From: Leuctra nigra
Lineage: Eukaryota; Arthropoda; Insecta; Plecoptera; Leuctridae
Reading direction: 5' to 3'
Assembly: GCA_934045905.1 (NCBI GenBank)
Contig: OW203762.1
Location: 18,570,345 to 18,634,344, forward strand
Length of the DNA: 64,000 nt
The translations under genes were made by a program, and so were the position numbers. This document shows positions 56,246 to 64,000 of the stretch, one piece after another. Below the pieces are notes generated by a model, which worked only from the letters and a program-made list of their open reading frames with translations, was not told the origin of the DNA and made no database searches. Every line of letters starts with the position of its first letter. The first letter of the stretch is position 1.

Positions 56246-59150
56246 CAGGTTTACTTGAAGACTTATGAAGCTAATATTTTCTTGGGGGAAAATCAATGTC
56301 AACTATTACGTATGAAGAGAATTTTAATATTTCCTACGAGTATTTGAAAGTATTTTGGGTAGGTAATAACTTGTACAATATCGTAAAATGTGTAATATAA
56401 AAATGTAGGTATGTAAAATGTATTACTATGGAGCGTTATTTGAATACGAAATGTCAGTAATTTCCCAGTAAATCTATCTTACTACCAGCCACCGTTGTTT
56501 CGCTCTAAAGTCATCAACATTTGAAATCTCCCAGGTGACTTAATGTACGAAACATAACAGCTCGTGCCGTGTTTTGTCTCCCTAATGCCACGTGACTAAT
56601 CAAGAGTGACGTCATCACATGTACATCAACACCAACCGATGGGATTCGCTCTGTGAATCACTCGGGATGCTGCGATGTGGTTGAGAGATGAGAGGCGTTC
56701 CTTCGTCCTTTGAGTCGGGAGGGCTTAGAACAAAGACACTTGATGTGATTTTAAGTTTTGTCATCTCAGAAGGAATGAAGGGGTGTATTCTTTTGAAGCG
56801 AGTGAAGCATTAGTCTCCATTTGAGACTTATATCTTGAATTTCTGTTTTATTGTACAGCTATGTGTGCCTCTTTTTGTGAACATATAAAGTGTGAAAATG
56901 AACATAACAGAGACAAAATCAAAGTAAAGTATGGAACCTTACCATCATTCCCTCTAGACTAAGGGAAACTGCAAAAAACTGAAGGAACTTGAAATGCCAA
57001 CGTAGAATGAAACTGTTTTGCTGCTGGTCAAGTTCCTTTCCTTGCCAATCAAATCCTTGTTATTTTCAATGAAATTAGATATCTAGAGCTTACCTGCTAA
57101 CACTTCAACCATCTTCTTACCTCTATGCTTCAACCATTTTCAACGGATCTTTATCAGACAATACGGTCTTTCGAATGCCGTTTTTACTTTGGCCAGTTAC
57201 ATTAGTTTTTTATGTTTTCGAGACTATAGGTACATTTATACATTTACTTTGTGGCGTGTCATCTTGTGAAAAGAATATAAAATATGTTACGTTTCATTTG
57301 ACAAAAATTTAAATGCCGTAGATTGTGCGTAGGTGCAAAACCCGGAAACAGAATAAGAAGAGACGTAATGACCATGAATCACATTCACAATCAATGATAA
57401 AAAGTGATTTTGTCAACGGTCATATATTCTAAGCCGAGCTTTTACTCTAAATTCCTACGCTTTTTACTCAAAAGATTTGATTCTTGTTTCAGAAGCAGTA
57501 AAATCTTGAGTCAGGTTCATTCTACTGTTTGTTCCCGACATATCACAGAACATTGTGTCTAATAGCGGATTGATCACGATTCGGTTTATCGAAGAGTCGA
57601 ACAGTCCGAGCATAGACATAATCGTCAAATCCTTCTGCTTCTCATTTTCCTTCTTCTCAATATATAGGTTAAAGGAAATGCATTCTTTATTCCACATCTT
57701 GGTATCAAAACAGAACAAAAATGAGATTCCATAAAGATGAAAGGTGCATATAGCCCGTATTGATTTTAAATTTAGTTAGAATGTGAAAATGTGAGATCTC
57801 TTTCAAGTATCTTGTGGGTGGGAGTTATTCTAAGCCCTCTGATTCCACTTCAGCAGTTCAATTTCCTCTTCGTACCTACTCGATATTCCAGCAACGTAGG
57901 GATTCGTTTTCGAGCTGATAAAAGTCCCGAATCAATGTTTACTTTGATCGGACATCGATTCCAAGTCAATTGGAACGCGACATCGATATTGCCATACAGT
58001 GGTGTGTTGACTTTAGAGCCAATATAAGATTTCTCTCTTGACAATAATCGTGTGAAGTGCTGATGGGAAGACGCTTCTCGGGTAACTTGGAAGAAGGACA
58101 GATTCCTCAGAGTGGGTCTGAAGCTCGTAACTTGATTATTTGAGTATCGTGGGCTGAGAACTTGCTGTTGAGGAAGGTTCACTCCCCCCCCCCCCCCCAA
58201 CCCCCTTCAGATTGTGACCTACTTGTCGATGATGATTTTTTCGACTTTTATACCAAATATATCCTTTTTACCTACAAAATTTAGCATAAGTAAATATACA
58301 AAATATAGCCTTGATACAACATATGAACTTAATACAAAATATAACCTTTTTCCAATAACCAATCATAACTAAAGTCTAATATAAACAGTTGTTCACGCTT
58401 TTTACAACTAAATTCATGCTCTTCACTTTGTCGCTACGGTCATAATCTGAAAAATGGCAGCATAAGATGGCTAGGCTAATTGGTGATCCTTCTCCTTAAC
58501 CCTTTACCTTGAATACCTTGAATTCTGTCAAATGCTCAGCCACTCAGACAACCATTTCATTAGACAATAACCGTTACAAGTCCATGGGCTCCGTTTACCC
58601 TTATTACGATTGTCAATAAGGTCGAAGTTCGCTTACAAAGGCACTAGACAATCACCCTTACAGCGTGACAGCGATACGGTGAGTGGTGAGTATATGTCAG
58701 GACATATTGTGGTGAATGTACGCGTAAAACTACTATTTCAGACCCATTTAGCGTCAGAACTTGCGTCATTCAATTGGACTTTCGTGGCACTTTCTATCCC
58801 ATGAGTTTAGTTCTGTCAACTTTTCAAACTTTCTTTTGTAGACGGCGACAGACAATTTGATTTTCCCAACCCAATCACTTCAAGCAAATAACATTTTTCA
58901 TCTCTGCAAGGAAATTCATATAAACTTCGCTAAAAATTCTTCGGTTCAATTCAATATTTTCACACCTCTTTTCTCTGCTTTTTTAAAGTTATCAACTGAA
59001 TCATCATAAACGAGATCTAGCATTGGCTGCAGTAAAGTGAAGATTTCATTCAGATTGTTTACTGTTACAAATAGTTTTGAAACAGGTGGTATGTACATCT
59101 TCGAACTAATGTTTCTTTAATTACTTAGTTTGATAAATAGTTTGACAAAT
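56246..59150. other. Unassigned region
   Basis: A worn Helitron-like 5' piece may lie at about 56795-56900 ('gaagcgagtgaagc', 'tctccatttgagacttat'). Poly-C at about 58184-58198. No gene recognised. Confidence 0.35.
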
Positions 59151-59356
59151 GCCAATCGATCTGAATGTGACACTATGTAGTGTCACTATGTAGTGTCAGT
59201 ATGTATGTGACACTATATAGTGTCATTATGATCAGTCTCTTGTTGAAACAGAAAGTTTAAACTAGTTTAAACTTTAATTTCAAATGCATATTATTAAGTC
59301 GCATGCAATACTACGAAGGCTCGCTTTTCGCCGCGTTACACATAGCGTTTTCCTAG
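59150..59356 (+). mobile_element. Helitron-like 3' fragment
   Basis: The last roughly 200 bp of a copy, ending 'gccgcgttacacatagcg' and TTTTCCTAG at 59356, then T. The 5' part is missing. 'gtagtgtcactatgtagtgtc' short repeats lie at 59170-59230. Confidence 0.6.
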
Positions 59357-59777
59357 TATAGTAATAATCCTTCTCATACCTCACCACAAAAGATTGGATA
59401 TCAGTATCAAGCGCTAAAACACACTCACTCTGAGTCAGAATTACTCAATAAAAATACTGACTAAAGAAATGAAATTGAAAACACACAAAGCGTCTTCGAA
59501 AATATTCCTACATTGAAAAGGAACCGGTTTATTCCCTTGAAAGCTCCTTGTGACTGCCCATGCAGATCTGCCACCATTGAGAGGACATCTGAGAGCTACT
59601 CTGCTGATTGGACCACGTGCCTGGATGCTGTGAATCGTACCTCGCTAACACGGTTAAGAGATTGCTTTGATTGTCCACACAGCGCAAGATGAAAGAGCTC
59701 GGTGTTGCGTCATCAGTTTCCGCAAGCATTTAGACACAGAATGGCACGGCAATTGCTCTCAGTGTGCCTAATATGTG

Positions 59778-59818
<41 letters not shown>

Positions 59819-60305
59819 AACATCGCTCTGACGAGTCTGGACTAAATGAAACATGTCATTTACTTAGCTTCTGGAATATATTATTGATTCTTTGAAGTAA
59901 CTTATCTGCGATAGTGATTTCGTTTTGAAGAATTTGACTTGCGCGAACTGCATCACCATATCAACACATCTGAGCGAAGATTTGATCTTGTAAATCAGAC
60001 GTTTGTTATAATATGTTTGTAACGGTTTGTGGAAGAAGAAAATAATCGTATTTTCAGAAGTTCTAGTTTCGAGTTCCTCTTCCAGGGTTTTCATATTATC
60101 ATATTATCTCGAGTGCGCCTTAATTCTCCTTTCAGTGAACAGTAACTCATTTTCACATTCATGCTGCTGTATTCAAAATACACTATACTACGTTCCGACC
60201 GTACACGATCCAACCTAAACTCAATAAGGGTTCATTCGAATTCATCGGCTCCGCGAACTTTAGATCAAATAACGTGTTCCTATGAACGACAAGTGAGAGA
60301 GGTAA
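59357..60305. other. Unassigned region with (GT)n microsatellite
   Basis: A (GT)n run of about 36 bp lies at 59780-59816. Short ORFs on both strands have no recognisable features. Confidence 0.45.
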
Positions 60306-63020
60306 CCCAGCAAACACAGAGTGTCAGATTTGTACCGGGCCGATGCCTACCAACGGCGCCGGTCCGGTGTCGCACGTTGACACTGGCCCGGCAAAATTGT
60401 GTCCGCCGGGCCGCCTCCTATTTGTTATCGGACAGCGGACACCAAGAAGTCACATATCCGCGTCCATTCCGTCACGAATATGACACTCACTAAAAGACTA
60501 AATGCGCGTGCTACACTGGCCCGGCATCAAAACGATACGTTTCGAACACTATTCTGACACATTGCGGACAGAATTCTGATATCTTTCGGACGCCATTCAG
60601 ATACATATCGGATGCCATTCTGTTACATTTTGGACACCATTCCGTTACATATCGGATACAATGCGGATACCATTCCTGCATTGAATCCCGCCCCCTTCCC
60701 CCACCCCCTTCCTACTAAATATTCATAATTTGATTATTTATTGGTAATTAATTAATTAATTAATTAATTGATTAATTTTTTAATTTATTATTTCAGGGAA
60801 ACGAAGGGAGGAAAGAATTCATTTGATTGAAACGAATAATGTTTTTATTGGTTTTAGAATTGACACAAATATACAAAAATTACGAACGTAAATTCAAGTC
60901 TGATGCGTTTTGCAGCCAAGGCACCAGCCGCAGACATCTTCTTTCTTCATAGAGTTGTGTAGGATCTTATTTCGCAGGGCAGCAACTAAAACACAAACAA
61001 TTTTCATACGATAAATAAAAATTGAAAACTTGTCTTGATGATGAACGAACACTTGAACTACCAACAATAAAGATAATAATATCACAACTTTAAATACTTT
61101 CTTTCCCCCAATGCCCCCCGTGTTGATAGTTTTTAAATTAATCATCGTACATAAAACATTCATTCATTGTTCATAAAAAGAAATGAACGTAAAATTTGTG
61201 ACATTTTACTTCTAATTTACCTAGGTAATTGTTGATCGATTTTCAAAAATAAAAAACGAATACATTAATTGTCCTTAAATCTAGGTGATCATCCACATCA
61301 ATGTCTCAATTATTGATAATTTTGATACTTCGATTTTTAACCGCAGGTGCTCCATCCCTTCTATTGTCAATGCATGGTCAATGCTCAAGGCAACCTTGGA
61401 GGAAAGCAAACAACTCCCCCTCCCCTCCCCTCACTTCCATCCTCTATGTAGACAGGCAAGGACACGATGACTGGGGGTTGGGGGGTTGAAATCGGCTTGA
61501 AATGTATGTTGAAATATGTTAGCATGCCAATACTTTATTTTTAAGAGACGTAGAATTATTGTCCATGAAAACTTAAGCAAAATCGGTTTTTAATTTCGAA
61601 GAGGTGACATAATTTGAATGTTATTAAATTAAAATGGTATTAAAATTGTGTAGGACAAAATTGAATTGACATATAAAAACCTTTAAATATGGAGATCAAT
61701 AGGTACAACTAAAATTATTTGTATGTTTCCGTAATGCAATTACCCTCTTGTACAGAATCTGCTGCAAACAACTTAAATTATTTGGAAAGAGAGAGAACTG
61801 CGAATGGAGTGACGCGTAATGCAGAACGTTTTTACTTTTTACATGAGTGTTAGTTCATTAAGAGACACAGTTACATTATTGCATTGCATGTTAAGAAATT
61901 GGTACTTACCCTGCAATTAACAATTGTCTTCTGGTATGTAGCAGTTGATTGGCAGTAGTATCTTTCTTCTTGTAGTGCAGCGTCAAAAATCAAACTTGTA
62001 GTCACGATAAAAACCGTTGGAGTTTGACTGCTTGAACTCCCTCCCCTCCCTCTCTCACAACCCCATCACGAACCCTCCCGAAGGCCGAAGGGCGACGGCC
62101 GAAGACACGAGTCTTTGCTCTCTACCCTTCGTTTTAGTTTGAAATAGCCAACACAAAACAATTAATTTAAATTTAATTGTGCGATTTTCTAAAATAACTG
62201 TTGGTGTTTAATAATCTATATGAAATAATCTATATATTTATATAGCTTCACCTTGATAATTGATGTGCTGAAAAGTGCAATTGAAAGATAATTGATTCTT
62301 GATGTCATCTTTGCATCGGTCTTGCACTGGGCCAGCATCGTGCGGACACAACAAATTTTAAACTGATTTAAAACAAATATAAATGGGTAAAACTTCAATC
62401 AAAAGTTATAAAATGTATTAGAAATACAAAATCTACTCTATTTTGCAAAATCAGACTGTTTCGTTGCAATATGAGGCATATTTCTTGATTTTTGTTTCAC
62501 TATTAAATTCTTCTAAATGATGCATGAAAATGCTATAGGCCGCCATGGTTTGTGTTAGGGAATTGAGAGTGTCATATTTGTGTCCAACGAGTGTCGGGCC
62601 GGCATAAGTCCGACGGCGATGCGACGGCACGTAAAAAACATGTTCGAAACGCGCGCGCTCCCGTCGACATCGGCCCGGCATCATGTGGACACCGTTCAGA
62701 CATATCCGCAGAGTGTCCGCCAGTAGACACCGGCCCGACACGGACATGGTGATACCTCACGGACATATCTGAATAGTGTCTGTCAACAGACGCCGGCCCG
62801 ACACCGACATTGTGTCACACGCGGATATATCTGAATAGTGTCAGCCAGTGCGGCACTGGCCCGATAGCAGAACACTGTCCGAGTGCTGATATATCCGCTT
62901 GTCAGTAGTGGGCCGGCATCAAATCGGTATCTTCATGCGACGCACCATCGCCGTTGCCGACACTCCGTCATCGGTATGATACAGGTCCGGCATAGAACTG
63001 ACAGTCGTGTGTTTGCTGGG
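60306..63020. mobile_element. 2.7-kb DNA transposon-like element with subterminal repeat arrays
   Basis: CCCAGCAAACACA, then (after 2-3 differing bases) TGTCAG, mark both ends (60306; inverted to 63020). Inside the left end, degenerate roughly 30-bp units alternate 'cggac(g/a)ccattc' and 'gatacatatcgga' (60535-60690). Inside the right end are roughly 70-bp units with 'ggcccgacac', 'ggacatatctgaatagtgtc' (62590-62990). The middle (60750-62450) has no recognisable transposase, so it is probably non-autonomous. No clear target duplication. Confidence 0.75.
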
Positions 63021-63700
63021 AAGTCAGTTCATTTTGAAATAAATGAAATATGCTCAAACCAAGTGCATTACATTTCTGGACGAACTGGAATGTTAACTCA
63101 TTTTCCCATAACTCAATTTCTATGGAATTATAGTTCTTTTTCTTTTGTACAACTATACATAACTATTGGATCATAAAATTGTCATTTTCCCTGACTAACC
63201 AATAAGTTAACTTGTAAGAAACAAAACCGCGCGCTTTTCTGCTTCTAACTCAGCAGAAACTGTGGAGAACAAATACGTGCAGACGCCCGCCTTGTACATG
63301 ATAAATCGTCATAAACGAAAACGATTTTACAAACTCATAAAGCTGCTTTAAAGAGATAGGAGTATTAGCTGAGAAGGGGGTAGTGGGAGGGAGGGGGAGG
63401 GGATATAAATTACTGCCTTGGACGTGATCACAGAAGGGTGCCATTTTCTCTGCAATTCCACGATGTCAAGTCTTGTACCATTAATTAATCGTTCCGACCC
63501 CATCCCTGTTGCTTCTAATGCAATTCCACCCTTGTGTATCGACTTCTTCCGAGAGATCTTAACTGTTGATTGATTTGTATTGTTTTGTAATTGATTGTTC
63601 ACTTTAGATCTTTCCCGATCCGAGCGGGAAAGCGCTTCTTCACTCCGCGTTTAGCTCGGTTACTTTCCGATTGTTGGGCCCGTTCATTGAGTCCGACACC
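63021..63700. other. Unassigned spacer
   Basis: No supported feature. A G-rich patch lies at 63376-63402. Confidence 0.3.
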
Positions 63701-63704
63701 TTTT

Positions 63705-63896
63705 GGGTGTACCGAATAGTCTTCGTACAAAATCCTCAGATTGGTTAGAAAGTAAATATTTTCTGATCAAGTTGAATGCAAGACGACCAAACTCTACAAC
63801 TTTCGGCTAAATCGGTCAAGAACTTTATTACTGACATTTTAAGCTGCTTTCAAATGCACGTACCGGTGCTCGCTAATGAACGCGTGATATTCTAGG
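63705..63896 (+). mobile_element. Diverged Helitron-like 3' fragment
   Basis: Contains the family's 'cggtcaagaactttattac' block and an eroded end 'gtgctcgctaatgaacgcgt', then 'gatattctagg'. The hairpin is lost. Confidence 0.5.
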
Positions 63897-64000
63897 AGGC
63901 CAATTCTTGCAAATACCCGTTTCGAAACCGTACAATCATAACCTATACAACAATGTTTTAAAACGTGAAAGCATGAATTAAGTTTCATCAAGTTCAGTTT

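Overview
The window is eukaryotic and most probably from an insect. It is AT-rich and intron-rich, and it carries a classic insect RR-1 cuticle-protein gene, a testis-specific-serine-kinase-type (TSSK) gene with GT-AG introns, insect-style SINEs and a heavy load of small DNA transposons. No species can be named from the sequence. Three genes can be assembled exon by exon: a TSSK-family kinase on the + strand (coding 14267-26759, six coding exons, 430 aa); an RR-1 cuticle protein on the - strand (33416-39320, three exons, 111 aa, with TATA box); and a secreted low-complexity Gln/Ser/Gly-rich protein on the + strand (48317-51998, two exons, 254 aa, with TATA box). One further lone exon candidate lies at 3503-3597 on the - strand.

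Layout. 1-799: truncated Helitron-like element. 3126-3198: tRNA-like sequence. 4384-5635: minisatellite with an 89-bp unit. 6121-7179: Helitron-like element carrying a 5S-rRNA-derived SINE. 7432-7736: MITE. 8661-10862: DNA transposon with nested foldback. 11178-11432 and 13640-13925: tRNA-derived SINEs. 14267-26759: kinase gene. 27016-28110: foldback carrying a THAP-like fragment. 28540-30680: MITEs and a Helitron-like element. 31040-38840: two related composite elements and a series of long palindromes, most of them inside the cuticle-gene introns. 40246-44060: nested transposon stack. 45586-46417: element with ~85-bp TIRs. 46687-47607: Helitron-like element. 48317-51998: secreted-protein gene. 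52181-52950: hAT-type MITE with an 8-bp target duplication. 60306-63020: 2.7-kb transposon with subterminal repeats. Much of 800-3100, 12230-13640, 53000-55860 and 56300-59150 holds nothing I can assign.

The most striking observation is in the kinase gene. Intron 4 is almost entirely a 7.55-kb array of 91 copies of an 83-bp unit. The unit is not foreign: it is the intron-4/exon-5 junction itself, meaning the polypyrimidine tract, the CAG acceptor and the first 45 nt of exon 5. The gene therefore presents 91 near-identical 3' splice sites in tandem, and only the last is followed by the rest of the kinase C-lobe. The unit is 83 bp (2 mod 3) and stop-free in all frames, which creates giant spurious ORFs on both strands and would allow in-frame 83-residue insertions if every third acceptor were used. 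The same gene has a second, 2-copy duplication across the exon-3 5' splice site.

A second theme is repeats shaping gene architecture. A Helitron-like 3' end sits 20 bp upstream of kinase exon 4, a truncated relative sits about 30 bp upstream of exon 2 of the secreted-protein gene, and the cuticle gene's 4.4-kb first intron is packed with hairpin-forming palindromes up to 1.5 kb long.
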